From positions 1 to 51,254 of the forward strand of contig CACVCF010000201.1 in NCBI GenBank assembly GCA_902729415.1: DNA of 51,254 nt. Reading direction: 5' to 3'. Shown piece by piece: positions 10,746 to 18,503 of this stretch. Position 1 is the first letter of the stretch; every line of letters starts with the position of its first letter. Below the pieces are notes generated by a model, which was not told the origin of the DNA, ran no database searches, and saw only the letters and a list, made by a program, of their open reading frames with translations. Position numbers and translations under genes: made by a program. This stretch comes from Terasakiella magnetica (GTDB lineage: Bacteria; Pseudomonadota; Alphaproteobacteria; Rhodospirillales; Magnetospirillaceae).

Positions 10746-11618
10746 TCAGAGAGCAAACTGCTTCATGATCTCGCGCACGGCATCGGCCATATCGGGACGA
10801 TCGAGCGCGAAGGCCAAATTAGCTTCAAGCCAGCCTACCTTATCGCCGCAATCAAAGCGGGTTCCCTCGAAACGCAGGCCGTGGAACGGCACCATGCCGA
10901 TGGTCTGGCTGATGGCGTCGGTCAGTTGGATCTCGCCACCAGCGCCCCTCTCCTTCTTGCCCAGCACGTCAAACACGGCGGGATGCAAGATATAGCGGCC
11001 GATGATCGATAAGGTCGACGGCGCCACTTCCGGATCGGGTTTTTCCACCAAACCCCTGGCGCGGGCGATGCGGCCGTTATCATGCTCCACATCCAAGATG
11101 CCATAGCGCTTGGTGTGTTCGCGCGGGACGTCGGAGACGGCGACCACATGACCGCCGACTTCGGTATGAACCGCCACCATCTGCTTGAGACAGGGGGTTT
11201 TGGCGAGAATCAGATCGTCGGGCAGCAGGACGGCAAAGGGTTCATCCTCGACCAGATCGCGGGCACACCACACCGCATGGCCCAGGCCCAAGGGCTCGCT
11301 CTGACGGGTATAGGAGATCTGGCCCGATTTGGGCATCCAGCTGGTGACGGCCTCCACCAGATCGAACTTACCGCGCTCCTTCAAGGTGCGCTCCAGCTCG
11401 GGATTATGGTCGAAATGGTCTTCCAGCGCGTTCTTGCCGCGGCCGGTGACGAAGATGAAGTGCTCGATCCCCGCAGCGGCGGCCTCTTCGACGGCATACT
11501 GGATCAGCGGCTTATCCACCACCGGCAGCATTTCCTTGGGCATCGCCTTGGTGGCTGGCAGGAAGCGTGTACCCATGCCACCTACCGGGAATACGGCCTT
11601 ACGCACGCGACGCGCCAT
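10746..11618 (-). CDS. galU: UTP-glucose-1-phosphate uridylyltransferase
   Basis: A 290-aa GalU of normal length. It forms UDP-glucose from UTP and glucose-1-P. The nucleotide-binding start is FPVGGMGTRFLPATKAMPKE at about 10-29; the family signatures VDKPLIQYAVEEA and FDCGDKVGWLEA are both present. It is the first gene of the operon; the ATG at 11618 has AGGAG about 9 nt upstream. The 180-bp gap to the divergent nucleotidase gene must hold its promoter. Confidence 0.96.
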   Translation of the reverse strand: MARRVRKAVFPVGGMGTRFLPATKAMPKEMLPVVDKPLIQYAVEEAAAAGIEHFIFVTGRGKNALEDHFDHNPELERTLKERGKFDLVEAVTSWMPKSGQISYTRQSEPLGLGHAVWCARDLVEDEPFAVLLPDDLILAKTPCLKQMVAVHTEVGGHVVAVSDVPREHTKRYGILDVEHDNGRIARARGLVEKPDPEVAPSTLSIIGRYILHPAVFDVLGKKERGAGGEIQLTDAISQTIGMVPFHGLRFEGTRFDCGDKVGWLEANLAFALDRPDMADAVREIMKQFAL

Positions 11619-11686
11619 CTTTCAGAACTCCTCACCAACGAATTTGGGCGGCATCCGGCTCGGACACTAGCCTGGATCGCTGCTAA

Positions 11687-11732
11687 TAGCGGTTGTTTTG
11701 CCATGCCCGCGCCTGGGAAGCAACAACAGCTA
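11687..11732. repeat. Inverted repeat in the galU/nucleotidase divergent intergenic region
   Basis: TAGCGGTTGTT and AACAACAGCTA are complementary at 10 of 11 positions, separated by 24 nt. It lies between the two divergent starts. It could be an operator or a leader hairpin; nothing in the sequence decides this. Confidence 0.35.
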
Positions 11733-11798
11733 GAAATCTTGCTCTTCCCGCCGCTGCGGAGCAGATTGCCTTTTCTTGAGGCTGGAGAGAGATACACG

Positions 11799-13295
11799 AT
11801 GATCCGTCATGTCGTCGCGCTGCTGGTGCTGCTGTGGACCAGTTCGGCCATGGCCGAGCAGGTGCGGATTACCTTTCTCCACGTCAACGACATCTATGAA
11901 TACAACCCGGTCAACGGCAAGGGCGGGCTGGCCGAACTGGCGACCCGCCTGGACGAGGCCAAAAGCCGCCTCCCCAATGCCGTCTTCACCTTCGGTGGCG
12001 ACCTCTTGTCGCCGTCTTTGGCCTCCAACGTCACCAAGGGCGCCCATCTGATTGAGATGTTCAATGCCCTGGCACCGGTAGCCGCCGTACCGGGTAATCA
12101 CGAATTTGATTTCGGCTCTGCCGTTTTCGCACAGCGTATCACCGAATCCACCTTCCCCTGGATCGGCTCCAATATCCTGGGATCGGATGGCAAGCCCTTC
12201 GGCGGCATGTCGGGATCGCTGATCACCGAGATCGCGGGCGTCAAGGTCGGCTTTCTGGGGGTGCTGACCACCTCCAGCGCCTCTTTGTCCTCGGCGGGAG
12301 GCGTCACCTTCACGGATGAGATCGCTACCGCGCGGACCAATGCAGCACAATTGCGCGCCGCCGGGGCCGAGATGGTAGTGGCGCTGACCCATCTTGATCT
12401 GGAAATGGACCGCAAGCTGGCCGCGGCGGTCCCCGACATTGATCTGATCCTGGGCGGCCACGACCACGACCCCGTCAGTATCCGCGAAAGTGGCAGCCTG
12501 ATCCTCAAGGCCGGACATGACGCCCACTGGCTGGGTGTGGTGGAAATGGCGGTCAACCGTCCCGAACCGGGCGAGACCGGCATCACCAAGATCACGCCCA
12601 TGGGGTGGAGCTTCGTCAAGGTGGCCGGCGCCGCCCCCAGTTCCCGCCTTACCCCCCTGATCGCCAAGGCCGAGGGGCTGTTGGACGATGCGCTGAGGGA
12701 AAAACTGGCGACCCTGGAAACCGCCATGGATAGCCGCGCCCCGATTGTCCGGGGCGGTGAGGCCGCCATTGGCAATCTGATGGCCGACGCATTGAAAGCC
12801 CACTTCAAGGCCGATGCCGCTTTGCTCAATGGCGGCGCCCTGCGGGGCGGGCGTCAATACCCCCCCGGCACGGTCCTGACCCGGCGCGACGTCCTGAGCG
12901 AACTGCCTTTCGGCAACGCAGTGGTCGCGCTGGACATCACCGGCCGCCAGCTTCTCACTGCGCTCGAATACGGCGTCTCAGCTGTCGAGATCAAGGCCGG
13001 ACGCTTCCCCCAGGTTTCGGGCATCGCCATGACCTTCGACCCAGCCCAGCCGCCGGGTAGCCGGGTCAAATCGGTCAAAATCGGCGGCAAACCGCTGGAC
13101 CTCAAGCACGTCTACCGCCTCGCCACCATCGACTATCTGCTGGCCGGAGGCGATGGCTATGACGCCCTAAAATCCGCCACGGTGGTGGTCGATGCCAGCG
13201 GCGGCCCCCTGCTCGCCACCGTGGTCATGGACCTGCTGATGACGCAAAAGACCGTCGCCCCCAAAATCGAAGGCCGGGTGACGGTGGCACGGTAG
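11799..13295 (+). CDS. Periplasmic 5'-nucleotidase/UDP-sugar hydrolase family metallophosphatase
   Basis: A 498-aa secreted enzyme. Signal peptide: MIRHVVALLVLLWTSSAMA, cleavage before EQ. The calcineurin-like metallophosphatase domain follows with FLHVNDIYEY (usual LHTNDxH, so the first His is replaced by Tyr), GGDLLSPS, GNHEFDFG, LTHLDLEMD and GGHDHD. The C-terminal 5'-nucleotidase domain has NGGALRGG and LAGGDGYDAL, which bind the nucleoside. Likely releases phosphate from nucleotides or cleaves UDP-sugars. The ATG at 11799 has GGAGAGA upstream; a much longer open frame upstream is antisense to galU. The altered first metal motif resembles that of several SoxB/nucleotidase-like members, so exact substrate is open. 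Confidence 0.9.
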   Translation: MIRHVVALLVLLWTSSAMAEQVRITFLHVNDIYEYNPVNGKGGLAELATRLDEAKSRLPNAVFTFGGDLLSPSLASNVTKGAHLIEMFNALAPVAAVPGNHEFDFGSAVFAQRITESTFPWIGSNILGSDGKPFGGMSGSLITEIAGVKVGFLGVLTTSSASLSSAGGVTFTDEIATARTNAAQLRAAGAEMVVALTHLDLEMDRKLAAAVPDIDLILGGHDHDPVSIRESGSLILKAGHDAHWLGVVEMAVNRPEPGETGITKITPMGWSFVKVAGAAPSSRLTPLIAKAEGLLDDALREKLATLETAMDSRAPIVRGGEAAIGNLMADALKAHFKADAALLNGGALRGGRQYPPGTVLTRRDVLSELPFGNAVVALDITGRQLLTALEYGVSAVEIKAGRFPQVSGIAMTFDPAQPPGSRVKSVKIGGKPLDLKHVYRLATIDYLLAGGDGYDALKSATVVVDASGGPLLATVVMDLLMTQKTVAPKIEGRVTVAR

Positions 13296-13310
13296 ACAAA
13301 GAATAATCGG

Positions 13311-13520
13311 TTAGCGTGCGGCCATTCCGTCTGGAATATTGAATATTCCAGAGGCCCGCAAACGCTCTAAAGCGCGGCGGCGGACCTCCCGGGTTTTGGC
13401 ATCGACAAAACACACGACATTCGGAGGAGAAGCCTCCCTGCCCCCTCCATTACCCTGGGGCGCTGCGTCCGGAAAGTTGAATGAAAGCTGAGCCCCGTCG
13501 TCTATCTGCTGCGTCGACAT
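13311..13520 (-). CDS. Small protein of unknown function 3' of the avcD-type gene
   Basis: A 69-aa protein that I do not recognise as a named family. The N-terminal half is polar and flexible (QLSFNFPDAAPQGNGGG); the C-terminal half looks folded, VVCFVDAKTREVRRRALERL followed by RASGIFNIPDG, resembling a short strand-helix unit. The ATG at 13520 is preceded by AGGA at 7-8 nt, and the start lies 45 nt after the deaminase stop on the same strand, so co-transcription is likely. Its GC content is high, unlike most of the deaminase gene. It could be a third component of the anti-phage locus or a resident gene. Confidence 0.55.
   Translation of the reverse strand: MSTQQIDDGAQLSFNFPDAAPQGNGGGREASPPNVVCFVDAKTREVRRRALERLRASGIFNIPDGMAAR
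13331..13351. repeat. Perfect 21-bp palindrome
   Basis: Arms CTGGAATATT and AATATTCCAG are fully complementary around one central G. It lies inside the 3' end of the 69-codon gene, encoding its SGIFNIPD segment, and close to the stop of the convergent nucleotidase gene (13295). It is AT-rich in a GC-rich stretch. It may be a protein-binding site, a short hairpin at the transcript 3' end, or coding coincidence. Confidence 0.6.
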
Positions 13521-13565
13521 TTTTCAGTCCTAATGTCGCGATGCCTAGCTATCATTTTGCACCCC

Positions 13566-15149
13566 TCATTCCAAGACCGCAACCGCCTTTTCCTTCTCCT
13601 CCAACCCGAACAGAACAAGCGATTCGTATTCGGATATGCCATCCAATTGCATCCGAAACACGGGCAAGGCGCTTTTAGGGGCGGGCTTCACTGCTCGCCC
13701 CGCAGATTTCCGAGCCCCTTTCAGCTTGAATAATTCGAAATAAATACGAGGAGATACACCGTCAAATTGGTGAAAAACCACATGAGATTTATCACTCGAC
13801 TTGGTTTCGGCAATTGAATCGTTATGAAGTTCAATTGCCAGACTTTTATCGTACGGCTCGATATAGACAACTGTCGATATCCCAGCCGCAACAATATGGC
13901 GGGCACAATTATGACAGGGATATGTTGTTGTGTACAACGTAGAACCAACGATAGAGTGACGACCTTCGCGGGCAACAGAGAGAATCGCCTCCATCTCAGC
14001 GTGGATTGACCGCGAAAATTCAATCAGCGATTCAACTGGAGATCCAGCTATCGCCGCCTTTATATCAGCGACGCTTATCCTTGACCCAACTAATTTAGAC
14101 TGCTTAATTTTTTCAGCAATTTTATCTACAATATTATTTCTCCTTGTCTCATTATGACAAACACCCTTACCCCATTTATAGCATCTATGGTCTTTATCAA
14201 GAAACGCAGGCTTCATTGAGTCCAAGTCTAGTACGTGCCGATTATCTTCACGGTACAATCCACCTTTGAATTTTGGAACGTCATTGTACCCAACTGCAAT
14301 AAGTTCACCATTCCGAGAGACGATCGAGGCCCCGACTTGGCGGGACATACAGGCTGAATTCACTGCGGCTGAATTAGCCTCATGCATCGCGGACTCGGCC
14401 TGAGTCGGGGTATGCACACCAACATCAAACACAAGATCGATATAACGGCGGAGCTTGCGCTCAAGCTCATCCACTTTTGTGTCGTTACAAATGAAAAAAT
14501 CAGACTCTGTAAACACACTTCTAGTCATCTGGCCAAATGTTAATGGCTCCCCTCGATCTCTGTTTATTATTTTTTTCGCCTCATCCTCATCAGCAACGTC
14601 TTTATCAATCAGCCTCATCTTTCTCATGTCATCAGGAGCAAATACGCCAAATAGAAATAGTGTCTTTCCGTAAAGTCTACGAAGGAGATCAAGCTCATCC
14701 TTATTCTTAAGCGAATCTATAATATAGGCCCGCCTTCCAGGTATTTGATCAGCTTTATCTGAAGCTCCGCCAAGGTCTGACCTTAGCTTGACAATTGCCT
14801 CAACAACTTTTTCGGCAAGATAATCACCGTGGAATTTTTCCCTCAGCCGATTACCAGCATCCTGCAACGTTGTAATATACGTGCCGAGAGGCTTTTTCGG
14901 CGGCGGCTCCATAGAAACACGATGCATCTCTGCTAAAATAAAATCAGCAGGTCTAATAATACCAGGGACGGTGTACTCAAATTCTTGAGTAAGTGTTTTG
15001 CGAATAAACTCAGCCGCCGTAGTAACTCCAGAACCAACAGGACCAACCATTGCAATAATTATTTCCTGAGAAAGCCTATCGGGCATGGAGCTTGCCCCTA
15101 TTGATTTTGACTTTACCGACAGCAAATCATTTTTCAGCGCACCACTCAT
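13566..15149 (-). CDS. avcD: AvcD/DcdV-type anti-phage deoxycytidylate deaminase
   Basis: A 527-aa two-domain protein. N-terminal P-loop kinase-like domain: GPVGSGVTT at 36-44, where the Walker A lysine is replaced (Val/Thr), a feature I recall for AvcD, followed by IIDSLKNKDELDLLRRLYG. C-terminal zinc deaminase: SRQVGASIVSRNGELIAVGYND-type start, SIHAEMEAI (H383, E385) and PCHNC (C412, C415). In Vibrio cholerae this architecture (AvcD, also DcdV) deaminates dCTP/dCMP and starves phage of deoxynucleotides; it is held inactive by the RNA AvcI encoded just 5'. Length and spacing of catalytic residues agree. Start: ATG at 15149 after a GGGGGTGG run, preferred to a GTG five codons earlier. Codons are AT-rich for most of the gene, unlike neighbours, indicating transfer; the last ~50 codons are GC-rich. 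Confidence 0.9.
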   Translation of the reverse strand: MSGALKNDLLSVKSKSIGASSMPDRLSQEIIIAMVGPVGSGVTTAAEFIRKTLTQEFEYTVPGIIRPADFILAEMHRVSMEPPPKKPLGTYITTLQDAGNRLREKFHGDYLAEKVVEAIVKLRSDLGGASDKADQIPGRRAYIIDSLKNKDELDLLRRLYGKTLFLFGVFAPDDMRKMRLIDKDVADEDEAKKIINRDRGEPLTFGQMTRSVFTESDFFICNDTKVDELERKLRRYIDLVFDVGVHTPTQAESAMHEANSAAVNSACMSRQVGASIVSRNGELIAVGYNDVPKFKGGLYREDNRHVLDLDSMKPAFLDKDHRCYKWGKGVCHNETRRNNIVDKIAEKIKQSKLVGSRISVADIKAAIAGSPVESLIEFSRSIHAEMEAILSVAREGRHSIVGSTLYTTTYPCHNCARHIVAAGISTVVYIEPYDKSLAIELHNDSIAETKSSDKSHVVFHQFDGVSPRIYFELFKLKGARKSAGRAVKPAPKSALPVFRMQLDGISEYESLVLFGLEEKEKAVAVLE

Positions 15150-15342
15150 AACCACCCCCACCACTCAGATATTACAGCCGATTTTCTTCTACCTTCATGA
15201 CAGCAAGCCATCAATGTGATTCGTTTTGAACTTCCCAACAACAACTAAAACACCTAATAGATCTAACCACCTCGGCTTCCCAAAACGCAGGCACGACAAG
15301 CCAGCTTGTGCTCTTTCCGTTCTCCCGGTAGTGTCGCGCCAT
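15150..15342 (-). ncRNA. avcI: Candidate AvcI-type inhibitory RNA region 5' of avcD
   Basis: This stretch lies immediately upstream of avcD on the same strand, where AvcI RNA genes occur in Vibrio. It is as AT-rich as avcD up to about 15300 and then enters the 5' end of the helicase gene on the opposite strand. A possible -10 box, TAATAT, lies at 15169-15174 for avcD itself; no convincing -35 or terminator is visible. No RNA family match can be made without a covariance search, so the call rests on position and composition. Confidence 0.4.
15211..15342 (-). CDS. Possible 43-codon peptide ORF within the avcD leader
   Basis: A 43-aa open frame beginning MARHYRENGK, with a Trp- and Cys-rich middle (WLVVPAFWEAE, then CFSCCWE). 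The ATG at 15342 is preceded by GGAG at 8 nt and lies on the complement of the helicase start codon; the TGA is 61 nt before the avcD ATG. The peptide has no family I know. It may be real, or simply an open frame inside a structured regulatory RNA. Confidence 0.3.
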   Translation of the reverse strand: MARHYRENGKSTSWLVVPAFWEAEVVRSIRCFSCCWEVQNESH

Positions 15343-18082
15343 GTCCGACGCTCCGCGTATTTTGCTGCCCCATGCCCCGGTTCTGGTCACCGGCGTTCGC
15401 CATGCCGTCGTGCTGGAGCCCGATGGTGAGCTGAAGCGTCTCAGCATGACCCAGGCCGCGCGCTATGCCCGCAACGAATCACCCCTGATCTGCCATGGCC
15501 CGGCGGTGGCGGCACGGCTGGGCATCGACGACTTTCTCCGCCTCGACATCCTGGAGCTGTTTGCCTTCGTGCGCCCGGCCCGCTTTTGCCTGCCCACCCC
15601 CAAGGGCGTGGCCGAGGCCATGGGCCTACCGCGCCCGGTGGATCTGGAAGACGAAGCCGAGGCGCTGCTGACCTCGACCCGGCGGCTGCTGGAGGAATTG
15701 GCCGCCGCCATGAACGCCGCCACCGCCGCCCGTGTGGTCGATATCCGTGGCTTGGCCTGGATGATGGCGCGCAGCGGCTGGGGCTGGGGCAACGCGGTTT
15801 TGGCCGCCCTTGGTGTTCAGGGGGATTCGGGACGTGGCGGCGGTGCGGCACGGGTGTGGGACCGCCTGGCGGAATGGAGTGAATTCGCCCCCGAGCCGCC
15901 CGCCGGCAACATTCCGGTTGATCCCGCCGAAACCCGCACCCGCCTTGCCGCCATGCTGGGGCCGGGAGCGGAACAGCGTCCCACCCAGGCCGATTACGCC
16001 TCGGCGATCACCCAAGCCTTCCAGCCGCGTGAAAAGATGGGCGAACCCCACGTGGTTCTGGCCGAGGCGGGCACCGGCACCGGCAAGACGCTGGGCTATA
16101 TCGCGCCCGCCAGCCTGTGGGCGGAGAAAAACGAGGCGCCGGTGTGGATTTCCACCCACACCCGCAACCTCCAGCGTCAACTTGACGCCGAACTGGACCG
16201 TCTGTTCCCGGTGCCCCACGAAAAGGCCCGCAAGGTGGTGATCCGCAAGGGCCGCGAGAATTATCTCTGCCTGCTCAATCTGGAAGAACAGGTCATGCGC
16301 GGCCGCGCCCAGGACGCCACCGGCCTGGGCCTGATGGCGCGCTGGGTGCTGGCGACTCGGGACGGCGACATGGTCGGCGGCGACTTCCCCGGCTGGATGG
16401 TGGACCTTCTGGGCCGCGCCCGCACCCTGGGGCTGGCCGACCGGCGGGGCGAGTGTGTGTTCTCCGCCTGCTTCCACTATCGTAAATGCTTTATCGAACG
16501 GGCGGTCCGCCGCGCCCGCCGCGCCGACATCGTGGTCGCCAACCACGCCTTGGTGATGATTCAGGCGGCGCTGGGCGGCATGGACGATGCCACCATGCCG
16601 ACCCGCACCATCTTCGATGAGGGCCACCACGTCTTTGATGCCGCCGATTCGGCGTTTTCGGCCCACCTCACCGGCATGGAAGCCGCCGAGATGCGCCGCT
16701 GGATTCTCGGCCCCGAGGGCGATGTAGGCAAATCCCGCGCCCGGGGCCTCAACCGCCGCGCCGAGGATCTGGTGGGGCAGTCCGAAGCCTCGGTCGAGGC
16801 ACTCGACAAAGTTCTGGCCGCCGCCCGCGCCCTGCCCGGCCCCGGCTGGCTGCTGCGCCTGAATGACGGCGCCCCCCACGGTCCGGCGGAAGTCTTCCTG
16901 GCCTTGGTGCGCCAGCAGGTCTATGCCCGCGCCCCTGCCGCCGATTCACCCTTCAGCATCGAGACCGAAACCCGCCCCGCCGTCGAGGGATTGGCCGAAG
17001 CGGCGGGAGATCTGGCCAATGCCCTGGGGCATCTGGCCCTGCCGCTGCAAGTGCTGCAAAAATCCCTGGCCGCCTTGCTCGACGACGAGGCAGCCGAGCT
17101 GGATTCGTCCACCCGCTCGCGCATTGAAGGCATCTGCCGCTCGATCGAACGGCGGGCACTGTTGCCGCTGGCGGGATGGAAGGGCATGCTCGACACCCTC
17201 ACCCATGGCGCCAACGCCCCCGAATACGTGGACTGGCTGTCGGTCGAGCGCATCGATGGCCGCGACATGGATATCGGCATGCACCGCCACTGGGTCGATC
17301 CCACCATTCCCTTCGCCAAGACGGTCATGGCGCCGTCGCACGGCATGGTCATCACCTCGGCGACGCTGCGTGACGGGTCGGGCAATACCGAGGCCGACTG
17401 GCACGCCGCCGAGCGCCGCACCGGCGGCGTCCATCTGGCAGGAGCGCCGGTGCGGGCCACCGTGGCCTCCCCCTTCAACTATCCCGCCCAAACCAAGGTG
17501 CTGATCGTCACCGATGTCCGCAAGGACGACATGGATCAGGTGGCGGCGGCCTACCGCGAGCTGTTCCTGGCCTCGGGCGGCGGCGGCCTTGGGCTGTTCA
17601 CCGCCATTTCCCGCCTCAAGGCGGTTCACAAGCGCATCTCCGGCCCGCTGGAGGATGCCGGGATTCCGCTTCTGGCCCAGCATATCGACAACATGGACAC
17701 CTCCACCATCGTCGACATCTTCCGCGCCGAGGAAGAATCCTGCCTGCTGGGCACCGACGCGGTGCGCGACGGCGTCGATGTCCCCGGCCGCTCGCTGCGC
17801 CTGATCGTGTTCGACCGGGTACCGTGGCCGCGTCCCGATATTTTGCACAAGGCGCGGCGCCTTCAATTCGGCGGCAAGAGCTATGACGACATGATTACCC
17901 GCCTGCGTCTGAAGCAGGCCTTTGGGCGCCTGGTGCGCCGAGCTGAGGATCACGGGATTTTCGTCCTGCTGGACCCCATGATGCCATCACGCCTGTTCGG
18001 GGCGTTCCCCCCCGGTGTGGTGCCAATGAAAGTGGGGCTGGCCGAGGCTTTGCGCCAGACCGCCTCCTTCCTTGCGCCATGA
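15341..18082 (+). CDS. DinG/XPD-like ATP-dependent DNA helicase
   Basis: A 913-aa superfamily 2 helicase. Walker A is EAGTGTGKT at about 242-250; motif II is FDEGHH near 425; four cysteines (C310, C372, C377, C383) match the iron-sulfur cluster of the XPD/DinG/FANCJ group. C-terminal motifs include LLGTDAVRDGVDVPG and LRLKQAFGRLVRR. It would unwind DNA 5'-3', for example at R-loops or damage. The N-terminal ~220 residues are an extension not typical of E. coli DinG. The ATG at 15341 has no strong Shine-Dalgarno but is the first start in frame. It is divergent from avcD, and its 5' end overlaps the possible leader RNA on the other strand. Confidence 0.92.
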   Translation: MSDAPRILLPHAPVLVTGVRHAVVLEPDGELKRLSMTQAARYARNESPLICHGPAVAARLGIDDFLRLDILELFAFVRPARFCLPTPKGVAEAMGLPRPVDLEDEAEALLTSTRRLLEELAAAMNAATAARVVDIRGLAWMMARSGWGWGNAVLAALGVQGDSGRGGGAARVWDRLAEWSEFAPEPPAGNIPVDPAETRTRLAAMLGPGAEQRPTQADYASAITQAFQPREKMGEPHVVLAEAGTGTGKTLGYIAPASLWAEKNEAPVWISTHTRNLQRQLDAELDRLFPVPHEKARKVVIRKGRENYLCLLNLEEQVMRGRAQDATGLGLMARWVLATRDGDMVGGDFPGWMVDLLGRARTLGLADRRGECVFSACFHYRKCFIERAVRRARRADIVVANHALVMIQAALGGMDDATMPTRTIFDEGHHVFDAADSAFSAHLTGMEAAEMRRWILGPEGDVGKSRARGLNRRAEDLVGQSEASVEALDKVLAAARALPGPGWLLRLNDGAPHGPAEVFLALVRQQVYARAPAADSPFSIETETRPAVEGLAEAAGDLANALGHLALPLQVLQKSLAALLDDEAAELDSSTRSRIEGICRSIERRALLPLAGWKGMLDTLTHGANAPEYVDWLSVERIDGRDMDIGMHRHWVDPTIPFAKTVMAPSHGMVITSATLRDGSGNTEADWHAAERRTGGVHLAGAPVRATVASPFNYPAQTKVLIVTDVRKDDMDQVAAAYRELFLASGGGGLGLFTAISRLKAVHKRISGPLEDAGIPLLAQHIDNMDTSTIVDIFRAEEESCLLGTDAVRDGVDVPGRSLRLIVFDRVPWPRPDILHKARRLQFGGKSYDDMITRLRLKQAFGRLVRRAEDHGIFVLLDPMMPSRLFGAFPPGVVPMKVGLAEALRQTASFLAP

Positions 18083-18089
18083 TCCATAA

Positions 18090-18497
18090 AATTCCATATA
18101 TTTTTGCTTATTATTTTACGAAAGTATAAGTCAAAGTGTTCGGCATTATTCGTTTGCTTACGTTAGGGCTTTTGAAGCTAAACTATGGTATAGTGACGCA
18201 TCATGGGTTGATCTAGAGGGTTTTGATTACCCCAAAGCAGATCCGGCGGAGGCAATGCCTTTGGCCGTGGCAGTGAATGGTGTGGCCATGTCCATCAGAA
18301 GCGAGACTTGCGAGTTTAGGCTTGTGTCAGAAGCAGGGCAACGCCTTGTCAGCGAGGGCGATGCTAAGTCTCTTACAGACTTCACCCGCCAGATCCTGGC
18401 ATGCCCCAGACTGGTTACCTGCAAATACGGCGATTACTGCACCATATTCTCCGCATCTTTACTGACAGAGCGCGGATCAATTGACAGAGACACTTGA
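18090..18497 (+). pseudogene. Start-less open frame, possible gene remnant or small unknown gene
   Basis: The 420-bp gap between the helicase and the TauE permease holds one frame open for 135 codons from 18090 to a stop at 18497. No ATG, GTG or TTG occurs in it before the ATG at 18255, which gives an 80-aa product beginning MPLAVAVNGV; GGAGG sits only 2-3 nt before that ATG, too close to be ideal. The segment upstream of the ATG reads as protein-like (for example EAKLWYSDASWVDLEG), which suggests a decayed gene that lost its start. Base composition is AT-rich before 18240. A possible -10 box TATAGT lies near 18190. I recognise no family. Confidence 0.3.
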
Positions 18498-18503
18498 CAT
18501 CGC

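Noticed and set aside
11082..11798. N-terminal extension of the nucleotidase gene
   Set aside because: It is antisense to galU and precedes a perfect signal peptide and Shine-Dalgarno at 11799.
13566..15149. Housekeeping dCMP deaminase (comEB/dcd-type)
   Set aside because: Those are about 150-190 aa and lack the N-terminal P-loop domain present here.
15226..15429. Plus-strand 67-codon frame near the avcD leader
   Set aside because: No ribosome-binding site and it overlaps the helicase start in another frame.
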